Source: a virus
Length of the DNA stretch: 30,883 bases
Direction: 5' to 3' (one strand)
IMG/VR virus record: IMGVR_UViG_3300029915_001626
Span: 1 to 30,883 of that record
Position numbers and translations under genes: made by a program. Positions within the stretch are counted from its first letter, which is position 1. Every line of letters starts with the position of its first letter. Below, in pieces: positions 1 through 6,676 of the stretch. A model generated the notes under the pieces. It made no database searches. It worked only from the letters and a program-made list of their open reading frames with translations, and was not told the origin of the DNA.

Positions 1-318
1 TGAGCGGCCTCCGGCGGTGAGCCTGAACTGTCCATTGGTGAGGGTGCGCGGCGCGCGGGGCGAGAGAATTTCAGGCTCTTCATCCGCCAGCCCCACCGCA
101 ATCATCCAAAGCTCGTGTAGCATAGTGCCCATTTCGTGACATTCTTCTTGCACCAGGTTGAGTCGATCTGTAGTTAAACCATGGCGTCTGTCATAAAAGC
201 GTTCAGATAGCGGTTCAACGATTTCGCGCCGCACCGTCATCAGATCAGCCGTTGCCTGCTTGGACTTGGCGATGATCTTGTCGAGCTTCTTTTTGTCGAT
301 CGCTCTGGGCTTACTCAT
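1..318 (-). CDS. Unknown early protein, C-terminus outside window
   Basis: I read an open frame leftward from an ATG at 318-316 to the window edge, giving 106 residues without a stop. It begins MSKPRAIDKKKLDKIIAKSK, a lysine-rich helical start, and continues through a mostly helical acidic region with two Cys/His (ECHEMGTMLHE). Its ATG overlaps the stop of the preceding gene by 4 nt (ATGA), so it is translated as part of the transposition operon. I recognise no family. Its place late in the early operon fits the accessory genes that Mu-like phages keep downstream of B. It is partial only because the window ends. Confidence 0.7.
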   Translation of the reverse strand, partial: MSKPRAIDKKKLDKIIAKSKQATADLMTVRREIVEPLSERFYDRRHGLTTDRLNLVQEECHEMGTMLHELWMIAVGLADEEPEILSPRAPRTLTNGQFRLTAGGRS

Positions 319-530
319 GCCGGCACATCTTTCTGCTCTTCTTTGGCGCGCATCGCTTCATAGCGGAGCAGTTCGACGCCGGTCTGGAGCGCGGCGATCC
401 GCGCGTCGAGGGCGTTGGCCAGGGCGATCATGGCTGATGGTTTCCCGTCCATCGGGTGCCAAACATCGACTAAAGATTCGAGTTGGCGGTATGCGTTATT
501 ACGCGCGGCGCTGAGTGCTGAGCTGCTCAT
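315..530 (-). CDS. Small hypothetical early protein (71 aa)
   Basis: A 71-residue protein, largely helical, with heptad-like leucine/alanine spacing from about residue 35 to 60 (ALANALDARIAALQTGVELL), suggesting a short coiled coil or helical hairpin. No cysteine pairs, membrane segment or catalytic motif are visible. The start ATG overlaps the previous stop by 4 nt, and its own stop overlaps the next ATG by 4 nt. This makes translation coupling likely and supports a real gene despite its size. Function unknown; it sits among accessory genes downstream of the transposition genes. Confidence 0.65.
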   Translation of the reverse strand: MSSSALSAARNNAYRQLESLVDVWHPMDGKPSAMIALANALDARIAALQTGVELLRYEAMRAKEEQKDVPA

Positions 531-1129
531 GAGACAAAGCCCTCCACCTGGATTTTGTAGTTAGCGGTGAAGAGCGCGGCTTTGCCTTCGAGGTCGAGAG
601 AATCCCACCAGGCGTCGATGGTGCGCTCGGGAACGGAAAGAATCACGAGGGCCGCGCGCAGCTCATGCCCGGTGGTCGTTGCGCGCAGTTCGGGCTCGGC
701 GGTCGAGGCGGCCGCCATGGGTAGACTGACGCCGTCAAGAATGTTTTCAAACGCAGACTCGCTTTTCAGCACGTTACCGCGAATCGTTTTGACCAGATAA
801 TCAGAGATGCCGTACTGGTGGGCGAGCTTGCTGTTAGAGATCGAGGAATCAGCTTCGGCGATAGCGCGCCTGATTTCAGGCTCGATGCGCCGGCTAAGAT
901 TACGACCGATTCTGGGTGCCATGGATGCCTTCTTTTTGGGTTCGAGCGCGGGCGCGGCGCTGGGTTGCGGGGGAGGGGCTGATTCGGATTTGAGACGAAT
1001 GCCGGCTGGGCTGCCTGGGTGTGTGCCGTCGTCGCAGGCGGCGCAGAGCGCTTCGCCGGCGAAAAGGATCACCGCATCGCAGCAAAGGCACATCGAGCAG
1101 CGGGTTCCGGGCGCGGGTGCGGTGGTCAT
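527..1129 (-). CDS. Zinc-ribbon plus helix-turn-helix early protein (200 aa)
   Basis: Cysteines at about residues 11, 14, 16, 17, 29 and 32 form CxxC pairs about 12-15 residues apart, a likely zinc-binding knuckle. A proline/alanine-rich linker (about 50-70) follows. Residues 83-119 (EPEIRRAIAEADSSISNSKLAHQYGISDY and on) read as a helix-turn-helix in which SNSKLAHQYGIS is the turn and YLVKTIR the recognition helix. The last 50 residues form another helical region (TGHELRAALVILSVPERTID). Inference: a DNA-binding protein, possibly a regulator of late genes or an accessory to transposition. Mu itself has a late activator (C) in its middle region, but I see no homology that would justify that name. 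ATGA overlaps on both sides. Confidence 0.7.
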   Translation of the reverse strand: MTTAPAPGTRCSMCLCCDAVILFAGEALCAACDDGTHPGSPAGIRLKSESAPPPQPSAAPALEPKKKASMAPRIGRNLSRRIEPEIRRAIAEADSSISNSKLAHQYGISDYLVKTIRGNVLKSESAFENILDGVSLPMAAASTAEPELRATTTGHELRAALVILSVPERTIDAWWDSLDLEGKAALFTANYKIQVEGFVS

Positions 1130-1335
1130 TTGCGATCGCCTTTCTTACGCACCGGAAACGTATGGTGGAAGAGCACGGCATTGATTTCGCTGGCCAGCGC
1201 GGGCAGCTTCTTCACGGCTTCGCAGAGATTCGCGCTGCTCAAAACTTCTGGATACTCTCTGACCGATGCAAGGCGGGACGTTGCTTCCGCGAGAGCCTTT
1301 TCCATGCGCTCGATGCGTCGTTCGAGTAGGGTCAT
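1126..1335 (-). CDS. Small coiled-coil hypothetical protein (69 aa)
   Basis: A 69-residue protein starting MTLLERRIERMEKALAEATS, a charged amphipathic helix typical of a short coiled coil. A second helix (SANLCEAVKKLPALASEINAV) and a basic tail (VRKKGDRK) follow. No recognisable family. It overlaps the neighbouring stop and start codons by 4 nt on each side, so it belongs to the same coupled operon. It probably acts as a small structural or adaptor protein, but nothing in the sequence shows a specific role. Confidence 0.65.
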   Translation of the reverse strand: MTLLERRIERMEKALAEATSRLASVREYPEVLSSANLCEAVKKLPALASEINAVLFHHTFPVRKKGDRK

Positions 1336-1916
1336 TTCTTGCCGCCTTTCTTGGCAGCCTTCGCGGCCTTGATTGCGGCCTTTGCGGCTTTGGCCTCGGC
1401 CTTGGCTTGCGCCTCGGCTTCTTTTTGGCGCAGGGCAGCGGCCAGATCCACGCTGAGGGAGGGGGCTTTTGGATTCGCAGTGATGCAGGTGGCGTAGATG
1501 GTCAGCAGGCGCTGCTGGGTTTCAGGCTTCATGCCACCAATCGCCACCTTCAGCTTGCTGGCTGCGTCTTTCTTGAGAGAGTGCTTGACCTTGCGCTCGA
1601 ACAGATCGGCAAAGACCTTGGGCAGTTTTAGCCGCGATAACTCGCTCTGCAACTCGGCAACCGGCGCTTCGTTGATTTCGACGCTGGTGGCCACGGTGGC
1701 GTCAGCGATATAGAGTGTGCCTTCGAGCCGCGTGGTCTTCTCGGCGTGGGTGGGAGTGTAGCCAAAATCCTGCACGAGCGCGAGCAGTTCGCCTTTGGCG
1801 GTGGAGAGATTCTGGCCGGCTTCATCTGCCGCGATCTTCGCCGCATCAAACTTCTGGCAGAGGTCGTCGATTTCGGCGGCGGTGGGCGCGGGTTTCTTCT
1901 TCAGTTCGGTGGTCAT
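1332..1916 (-). CDS. Early protein with Gam-like layout (194 aa)
   Basis: The N-terminal helical section (about 12-52) is followed by a beta-rich middle (LEGTLYIADATVATSVEI, about 64-81). Next come a helix-strand segment (ELQSELSRLKLPKVFADLFE and on, about 89-115) and a lysine/alanine-rich tail from about 164 (AEAKAAKAAIKAAKAAKK). Mu Gam, which coats DNA ends and blocks exonucleases, also has an N-terminal coiled coil, a beta section and a segment near 'LERLGL..FIRTK', and it too lies downstream of B in the early region. The resemblance is one of layout and position, not a confident sequence match. The basic tail would suit DNA binding. ATGA overlaps on both sides. Confidence 0.6.
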   Translation of the reverse strand: MTTELKKKPAPTAAEIDDLCQKFDAAKIAADEAGQNLSTAKGELLALVQDFGYTPTHAEKTTRLEGTLYIADATVATSVEINEAPVAELQSELSRLKLPKVFADLFERKVKHSLKKDAASKLKVAIGGMKPETQQRLLTIYATCITANPKAPSLSVDLAAALRQKEAEAQAKAEAKAAKAAIKAAKAAKKGGKK

Positions 1917-2167
1917 GCTGCCTCACTTTCTTGGGTTGTGGGTGCGGGTGCGTTCAAATCGTCGAGCCAGCGAGAGAGCCGCTTGTGCAGGCAGTGCTGG
2001 CCGCAGAGATCCTCATAATCAAAAGCCTCATTGCGGGGTTGTTGCACCGCATCGGCAGGCATTAGCAAGATGCCTGCCAAGCCGGGCGTGGTGATAATCA
2101 CCAGCCAGTGATTGGGCTCTTTCTTGTGGCATCCGCAGATATTGCAAGCAACGGTATTGACATCCAT
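1913..2167 (-). CDS. Small zinc-finger-like early protein (84 aa)
   Basis: I start this at the ATG whose first base is 2167, because it overlaps the upstream stop as TGATG; a longer open frame exists but would overlap the previous gene by over 100 nt. The 84 residues carry C8-x2-C11-x-C13-H14 near the N-terminus and C55-x2-H58-C59-x-H61 later, a pattern expected for one zinc site joining two knuckles. Between them is a hydrophobic strand pair (HWLVIITTPGLAGILLMPAD). Small zinc proteins are common in phage early regions, but I cannot name this one. Confidence 0.65.
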   Translation of the reverse strand: MDVNTVACNICGCHKKEPNHWLVIITTPGLAGILLMPADAVQQPRNEAFDYEDLCGQHCLHKRLSRWLDDLNAPAPTTQESEAA

Positions 2168-2421
2168 CAGCGCGCCGCCTTTCCGCCGCTTTTGGCAGCT
2201 ATGTCGAAGCCGGCCTGAGCCGAGCCGATGTTTTTGAGCACATCCTGAGCGATGGCACGAGGCACAGCGCCGAAGACCAGAAAGCAATCGAGCGCGATAG
2301 TCAGGTCGCGGCGAAGTTTGGCCACGTTCGCGATAAACTCCTCTGGCAGTGCAACCAAGTCGCTGTCATCGATCCGACAGGGCTGATCATCGGGTGCGTG
2401 GTAGAGGATGCGACTCGTCAT
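2167..2421 (-). CDS. Small hypothetical early protein (84 aa)
   Basis: An 84-residue protein starting MTSRILYHAPDDQPCRID. The central part (EEFIANVAKLRRDLTIALDCFLVFG) is an amphipathic helix followed by a short hydrophobic stretch, and the tail is basic (AAKSGGKAAR). No known motif. Its start overlaps the upstream stop by 4 nt, and its stop overlaps the next start by 1 nt (TGATG). Its place directly after a putative membrane protein in the transposition operon gives no clear functional hint. Confidence 0.65.
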   Translation of the reverse strand: MTSRILYHAPDDQPCRIDDSDLVALPEEFIANVAKLRRDLTIALDCFLVFGAVPRAIAQDVLKNIGSAQAGFDIAAKSGGKAAR

Positions 2422-2768
2422 CGCAGCCCTCCCAACACCCGCGACACAACATGGCCGGGCCAGAATGCCCAGATCACTTCACCGATCAGATAGCCGGCGG
2501 CGAAGAGGACGGCCGCTTTGACGGCCAGGTCAAGATCGCGGCCGGCGCGACGCAGCCAGGCGGCCGCGTGGCGGAGCTGGGCGTCCGTGGGCGTCCAGCG
2601 CATGAGCCGCTGCCAGCGGCTGGGGTGTTCGGAGATCGGATAGACGCGGCCGATAGCGCGTGGATCGATCTGCGCGGGCCAGCCGAGTACTTCCAGCGGC
2701 TCACTGAAATCCAGTTCCAGCATCTGGCGCAGGGTGGCGCATTCGTCTTCAGGACTAATCTGGTTCAC
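2418..2768 (-). CDS. Hypothetical protein with one C-terminal membrane segment (116 aa)
   Basis: The first gene after MuB, separated from its stop by 9 nt. It is the only junction in this operon without an overlap. Residues 1-60 are soluble and acidic to neutral. Residues 61-80 form a basic helix (WLRRAGRDLD), and residues 81-103 (LAVKAAVLFAAGYLIGEVIW and on) are hydrophobic enough for one membrane helix. It could be a small inner-membrane protein affecting host or superinfecting phage, but that is inference from topology alone. Confidence 0.65.
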   Translation of the reverse strand: MNQISPEDECATLRQMLELDFSEPLEVLGWPAQIDPRAIGRVYPISEHPSRWQRLMRWTPTDAQLRHAAAWLRRAGRDLDLAVKAAVLFAAGYLIGEVIWAFWPGHVVSRVLGGLR

Positions 2769-2777
2769 GATTGCCTC

Positions 2778-3725
2778 CTAATTCTGCAAAGCGGGTTCGG
2801 GGCTGGCGGCCACGCTGTCGCGGATCTCGCGGATCGCGGCCATGAGGCGGCCGATGGAGATGGACCGCTGGTTGCGCTTGTCCACGCGCACGGTGATGGT
2901 GGCCAGCTCTATCTGCTGGCGGATGGTGGCGGCATCGAGCGAGTACTCGGCCAGTTCGGTGCGCAGAATGCCGGCGGCCTCGTCGGCGGTGAGCGCGGGC
3001 AGGTGCACCTTGTCGGTGATGCGGCGCTGGAGCTGCTCAAGGGTTCCAGAGAAATCGTTGAAGGTCTTCTCCAGCTCGTGCGATCCGGCAAAGATCAGCG
3101 AGAAGCGCGGCTCTTCGTCGAGCAGCTCACGTACCGTCTCAAAAGCGGGAATACTCAGATGCTGCGACTCGTCGAAGTAGAGCACCACGCGCGCCCCGCG
3201 AAAATCCCAGCGCAGATTGTGGATGGCGCGGTCGATGGCCGTGCTGGAGTGCGCGCCGCAAGCCGTGGCTACGCGCTTCATCAGATCGCGAGGGCAGATG
3301 CGGGCGCGGCAGTAGATGCGGAAGATGTAGCTGGGCTGCCCGGCGCTCTGGGCGTTGTGCTCTGCGATCAGGTGGCGCGCCACGTCGGTTTTGCCCGAGC
3401 CCGGAGGCGCATAGACCATATAGACCTGGGGGCGCTCCAGCGCTTTGTGGAAGAGGCTGCGCATCGTGCGCACTGTACCGGTTTCATAGATCTTGGTGGT
3501 AAGTTCGTCGGCGGTGATGGGGTTGCCTTTGATGAAGGCAAGAATCGCGGCATTGATCTGGTCGGCTTTGGCGATGCGGCTGTAACGACCGCAAAGGTAT
3601 TGCGCCACGGTGCTGTAGTTGTAGCCGATGCGGATCGCGAAATCTTCCGACGACATGCCAGAGCGGCGCAGGTAATCGGTTACGAGCGGACGAAGATCGG
3701 CGGTGGTGTTGGCGAGTTGGGTCAC
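2778..3725 (-). CDS. B: MuB-like AAA+ ATPase, transposition target selector
   Basis: This ATPase should coat target DNA, recruit the MuA transpososome and provide target immunity. Residues 1-65 form an N-terminal helix-turn-helix domain (SSEDFAIRIGYNYSTVAQYL), as in MuB. The AAA+ core follows: Walker A APPGSGKT at 106-113 (K112) and Walker B VVLYFDES at 180-187 (D185, E186). A sensor-1-type strand FSLIFAGSHEL lies at about 208-218 and paired arginines R234-R235 near the arginine-finger region. The 315-residue length agrees with Mu B (312). The ATG overlaps the MuA stop by 4 nt, so A and B should be made at linked levels. Key catalytic residues are present and it looks functional. Confidence 0.93.
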   Translation of the reverse strand: MTQLANTTADLRPLVTDYLRRSGMSSEDFAIRIGYNYSTVAQYLCGRYSRIAKADQINAAILAFIKGNPITADELTTKIYETGTVRTMRSLFHKALERPQVYMVYAPPGSGKTDVARHLIAEHNAQSAGQPSYIFRIYCRARICPRDLMKRVATACGAHSSTAIDRAIHNLRWDFRGARVVLYFDESQHLSIPAFETVRELLDEEPRFSLIFAGSHELEKTFNDFSGTLEQLQRRITDKVHLPALTADEAAGILRTELAEYSLDAATIRQQIELATITVRVDKRNQRSISIGRLMAAIREIRDSVAASPEPALQN

Positions 3726-5776
3726 TTTTTGAGTCCCTCCCTGAAGAGTCGAGCGGCTTCCGCCGGTGTGGCCGGCGCTGTGATTGCTGATGTGGATTGC
3801 AGTTTGGTGGATTGCGGGCGATGGACGACAAGCTGCTCAATATCGATAGGCAGACGGCCGAGCTGGAGCATTTGATTGTGCTGCGGCATGTAGCCGGTGC
3901 CGAGTACGCGGCGACCCAGATCGTTGAGCTGATCGCGCGTCTCGTGGTAACGGTGCTGGCGCTCGCGCATACTGGCGGCGATGGCCTCTTGCGTCTCATC
4001 GTCTCGGGATTGGCGTAGAAAGTTTTCCGGCTCCAGGTAGGCGAAGACACAGCCGTCTTCATCAATCGCCGCCAGGGCATTGAGGTCGAGCGGATCATAG
4101 GCCACGATGATCTGTTGCCCGGTGCGATCATGCAGCGCCCGCTGGCTGGGCTCATCCACGCCGACGAAGCGGCGATTAGCCATTTTCACGGCGCACTCGT
4201 GAACAATGCGCAGAGCGCGCTCAGCCAGCAGCGAGGCCAGGATGTGCGGCTCAGGAGCAGGCTTGGAGCCGCGCCAGCGAAACTTCTCGAATGCCTCGTT
4301 GGGCGAAAGGCCTTCCATGCCCGGCACATTTTTGGGCCGCAGGTTATATTCCTGCTCGATCCAGAGTGTGGCGGCGCGGATGAATTCGCTGGCCAGGGGC
4401 AGTTCGGATTCGTCGGCGCGGCCCTGGGCTAGCAGTTTCTTGTGCCGCTCCAGCGCGGCCGTGCAACGATCGGGGCGCTGTTCGAAGGTCGGCCCGCAAT
4501 AGGTCGCCCAGCGGCGGTCGAAGCTCTGGTGGATGATGTGGTTGGCGGATTCGATCAGTTTCGACTGGCCATGATAGGGCTGGCAGAAAGTAACCCTGCA
4601 ACCCAGCCGCGCCAAAACGCCCTGCGCTTCTGGCGGTAGATATTCCACTTCAGGGCCGCGCGCACCTTTGCCGACCTTGAGGTAGTCCTTGCCGTTGTCG
4701 CAGTAGAACTCGCGGAAGGTGCCATAGGTTTCGAGCATGTGGCGCAGGCAAGTATTGATCGAGCGCGAGGAACCATCCTGCGACCAGGCATAGGCGACAA
4801 ACTTGCGGCTGCGCATGTCTTGAAGGCCAGTGAACCGGAGGCGCAGGTGTTGACGGTCTTTGGCGTCGAAGAGATCATTCTGCACCAGCACGTCGTGCCA
4901 GGCGTGGTCGCTGACGACGATCTCGCCCGCCTCGAAGTCGGTGTAACCGCGCCGGACGTAAGGCGCGAAGAGGTCGTCGTATTTGTCGCGGCCTTTGAGG
5001 GCTAGCGTCTTGACGGCTGGGGGCAGCTTCTCCAGGTAGGTGCGCAAGGATTCATAGCTGGGCGGCTCAATCTGAAGTTGCTTGGCTCGGCAGACCACAA
5101 TTTCCCAGACCATCTTCTTGTTGAGTTGCTCGTGCAGGAAAGAATATGCAGCGAGATCTGCCAGCTCCCTGTGCTGCGGCGTTTGTTTGGTCCAACGTGC
5201 AATTCCCTTGTCAACTCTTACGAAGTCAGCCAGGGCGGCGAAGCCGCCTTTCCGATACCTTGATAGCCAGCTTTTCAATGTACGAATGCTGACAGGCTGC
5301 GGATTGCTGGCGGCAATATGCTCCACGAGTCGGCTAAGCGACGTGACGGGCCGTCCATCCGGCAGCCGCAGATAGACAAGCCGTTCGGCGTTCTGGTGGT
5401 GATCGAGGAGTGGTTGAATCACCGAGAAACGATACTCGGCTTGCCTTTGGGCCTCGGGACTGGGCAGAATCACCCTCTGCAATCGATCAGCGGGCACATT
5501 GGCAAAGAGCGGGCCAAAGCTGGCGTCTGGCGGCGGGACTATCGCAAGCTGGGTTTGCGGCGCAGTCTGGGGAAGTGAGGCTGCGAGGTATTCGCGTTGC
5601 GGCTTGCCATTGGAGGATTTCTTCGCAGATGGCCGACTGACAATATCACCGAGTTGCGCCTTCATGCGCAGCCAGCGTTCAGTCCAGCCAGATATGGCTA
5701 CTGCTTCTGCCAACGTGAGCCACTGCTCGGACGCCCGAGGAACCATAGCGAGTTGCTGTGCGGCGGCGGCACTCAT
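3722..5776 (-). CDS. A: MuA-like DDE transposase
   Basis: This enzyme would bind the phage ends, nick them and join them to target DNA for integration and replicative transposition. The N-terminal region (about 20-60, TLAEAVAISGWTERWLRMKA) is a winged-helix DNA-binding domain. About 140-260 holds further helical end-binding domains (SIRTLKSWLSRYRKGGFAAL). The RNase-H-like core has D290 (EIVVSDHAW), D360 (FYCDNGKDY) and E409 (SKLIESANH), spaced 70 and 49 residues, close to Mu A D269/D336/E392. A beta-barrel domain follows, and the C-terminus has the helical region expected for MuB contact. Length 684 versus 663 in Mu. All catalytic residues are present. It overlaps both neighbouring genes by 4 nt. 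Confidence 0.95.
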   Translation of the reverse strand: MSAAAAQQLAMVPRASEQWLTLAEAVAISGWTERWLRMKAQLGDIVSRPSAKKSSNGKPQREYLAASLPQTAPQTQLAIVPPPDASFGPLFANVPADRLQRVILPSPEAQRQAEYRFSVIQPLLDHHQNAERLVYLRLPDGRPVTSLSRLVEHIAASNPQPVSIRTLKSWLSRYRKGGFAALADFVRVDKGIARWTKQTPQHRELADLAAYSFLHEQLNKKMVWEIVVCRAKQLQIEPPSYESLRTYLEKLPPAVKTLALKGRDKYDDLFAPYVRRGYTDFEAGEIVVSDHAWHDVLVQNDLFDAKDRQHLRLRFTGLQDMRSRKFVAYAWSQDGSSRSINTCLRHMLETYGTFREFYCDNGKDYLKVGKGARGPEVEYLPPEAQGVLARLGCRVTFCQPYHGQSKLIESANHIIHQSFDRRWATYCGPTFEQRPDRCTAALERHKKLLAQGRADESELPLASEFIRAATLWIEQEYNLRPKNVPGMEGLSPNEAFEKFRWRGSKPAPEPHILASLLAERALRIVHECAVKMANRRFVGVDEPSQRALHDRTGQQIIVAYDPLDLNALAAIDEDGCVFAYLEPENFLRQSRDDETQEAIAASMRERQHRYHETRDQLNDLGRRVLGTGYMPQHNQMLQLGRLPIDIEQLVVHRPQSTKLQSTSAITAPATPAEAARLFREGLKK

Positions 5777-5892
5777 AGGTCAACCCCAGCCAGCCGTTTT
5801 TCGATCATTGCAACGTTGTCGTTGGCTCTTTTCTGGCGAAGATATTCGCGCCCAAGGCGGAGCAGCTCAAATTGTGAAAGGGCAGCACTCAT
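5773..5892 (-). CDS. Very small early ORF (39 aa)
   Basis: I read a 39-residue frame from an ATG at 5892-5890 to a TGA at 5775-5773: MSAALSQFELLRLGREYLRQ, then KRANDNVAMIEKRLAGVDL. It fills the whole gap between two larger genes and overlaps each by exactly 4 nt (ATGA), the same spacing as the rest of the operon. That is the main reason to call it real. The predicted protein is a charged amphipathic helix with no known motif. A translational-coupling relay into the transposase gene is a possible role. Confidence 0.55.
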   Translation of the reverse strand: MSAALSQFELLRLGREYLRQKRANDNVAMIEKRLAGVDL

Positions 5893-6437
5893 TTGCACCC
5901 CTTTGCGGCGGAAATGTCCAGGAGCTTTTGGTGTAGTGCTCTCCAGGCATCATCGAGAAGCCCTTCGGAATCGCGCCATGCGTGGACCATGAACCCCACT
6001 TCGATGCCTGTTCGCCGCGTAATCTCGCCCGATAGGCCTGGGAACTCCATGGATAGCGCTTGCCACGTTTGTCGTGAGTCTAGATATGCTTGGGCGCTTA
6101 ATCCGCGGTGACCATGCTCGGCCATGTAGTTTGCGATATATTGCCGAATTGCGGATGGCATCATCTGGATGCGGCGTAGCTTTCGTTCAAATGTAATCAG
6201 AGGCGACCAGAAGGATGTTTCAGGGAGGAAAGGCCTCATTACTTCGGCCAATTCGTAGACGCGACCATGCGTTTTACCCAAATAAACGTCTGCAAATTCG
6301 ACCGAAAGAGGCGTGATCTCGCCTTGTTGAGGCAGATTTGATTCAGGCATCTCCCCATTCATGAGCACCGCAATGGCGTAGGTGAGCAATATGCCGAGGG
6401 CTTCGAGGCGGGTAGGCTCTTCGTTCAGATTGCTCAT
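5889..6437 (-). CDS. Hypothetical early protein before the transposase (182 aa)
   Basis: I start it at the ATG at 6437-6435, which overlaps the preceding stop by 4 nt; the longer open frame would run back through the HTH gene. It is mostly helical. A moderately hydrophobic stretch (LEALGILLTYAIAVLMNG, about 11-27) comes first, then a basic helix (FERKLRRIQMMPSAIRQYIANYM) and a C-terminal segment with several tryptophans (RQTWQAL, HAWRDSEG, DDAWRAL). No family recognised. It occupies the slot between ner and A, where Mu has none, so it may be specific to this phage group. Confidence 0.65.
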   Translation of the reverse strand: MSNLNEEPTRLEALGILLTYAIAVLMNGEMPESNLPQQGEITPLSVEFADVYLGKTHGRVYELAEVMRPFLPETSFWSPLITFERKLRRIQMMPSAIRQYIANYMAEHGHRGLSAQAYLDSRQTWQALSMEFPGLSGEITRRTGIEVGFMVHAWRDSEGLLDDAWRALHQKLLDISAAKGCK

Positions 6438-6640
6438 GCCGCAAACTCCGAGAGTTCCCTTTTGAGGGCTTCTTCGACCCTGGACGAGTGGCGTTGGCCT
6501 AAAGCACAAAGGCGGACGTGGGACGGCGTCACTCCGAGTTCGCGCGCAACTCTCGTGTAGAGTCCCCTGCGGCGGTTGTACTTGAGCGTCGCTGCCCGGA
6601 GTGCGATAAACTGTCGCGGTATCTTGTCGTCAGGAATCAT
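6434..6640 (-). CDS. Ner/Cro-like helix-turn-helix regulator, first early gene (68 aa)
   Basis: A 68-residue basic protein starting MIPDDKIPRQFIALRAATLK, with a helix-turn-helix at about 27-50 (LYTRVARELGVTPSHVRLCALG). It occupies the position of ner in Mu: first gene of the early operon, divergent from the repressor. By analogy it would turn down early and repressor transcription, but the sequence match is only at fold level. Start choice: a longer frame opens at a TTG at 6676, but that TTG is the -35 hexamer of the promoter (TTGACA), so transcription begins downstream of it. The ATG at 6640 lies only 7 nt after the -10 box with no leader, so the message is probably leaderless. Confidence 0.75.
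   Translation of the reverse strand: MIPDDKIPRQFIALRAATLKYNRRRGLYTRVARELGVTPSHVRLCALGQRHSSRVEEALKRELSEFAA
6582..6609 (+). promoter_or_regulatory. Possible repressor promoter Pc (weak)
   Basis: TTGAGC (6582-6587) and GATAAA (6604-6609) are 16 nt apart and would start a transcript near 6616. That gives a leader of about 40 nt containing the GAGGAG ribosome-binding site at 6641-6646, 10 nt before the repressor ATG. Both hexamers are imperfect. A second pair (TTGTCG at 6624, AATAAT at 6647, 17 nt apart) would initiate too close to the ATG to be useful. Confidence 0.3.
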
Positions 6641-6647
6641 GAGGAGA

Positions 6648-6676
6648 ATAATATCGATGGTCGATGTTAGTGTCAA
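6648..6676 (-). promoter_or_regulatory. Early promoter Pe, sigma70 type
   Basis: On the minus strand, TTGACA (6676-6671) is a perfect -35 box. A 17-nt spacer (6670-6654) and TATTAT (6653-6648) follow, five of six matches to the -10 consensus. Initiation would fall at 6641 or 6640, the first base of the HTH gene's ATG. One putative operator copy covers the spacer edge and the other lies just upstream of the -35 box, so repressor binding would block polymerase. This is the only strong consensus promoter I found in the window. Confidence 0.85.
6654..6665. promoter_or_regulatory. Putative operator O1 (TCGATGGTCGAT)
   Basis: First copy of a 12-bp motif, TCGA-N2-GTCGAT, lying in the spacer of the early promoter and covering the repressor's own start codon (6657-6659). 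The second copy begins 31 bp away, about three helical turns, so bound dimers would face the same side of the DNA. It is probably the binding site of the XRE repressor, the small HTH protein, or both. Confidence 0.55.

Noticed and set aside
2349-3875. 508-residue open frame on the plus strand opposite MuB
   Set aside because: It is the GC-rich antisense shadow of the MuB gene, which has intact Walker motifs and operon overlaps; the shadow protein has no motif.
6641-6676. Longer HTH protein starting at a TTG at 6676
   Set aside because: The TTG is the first part of the TTGACA -35 box; a transcript from that promoter would not include it.
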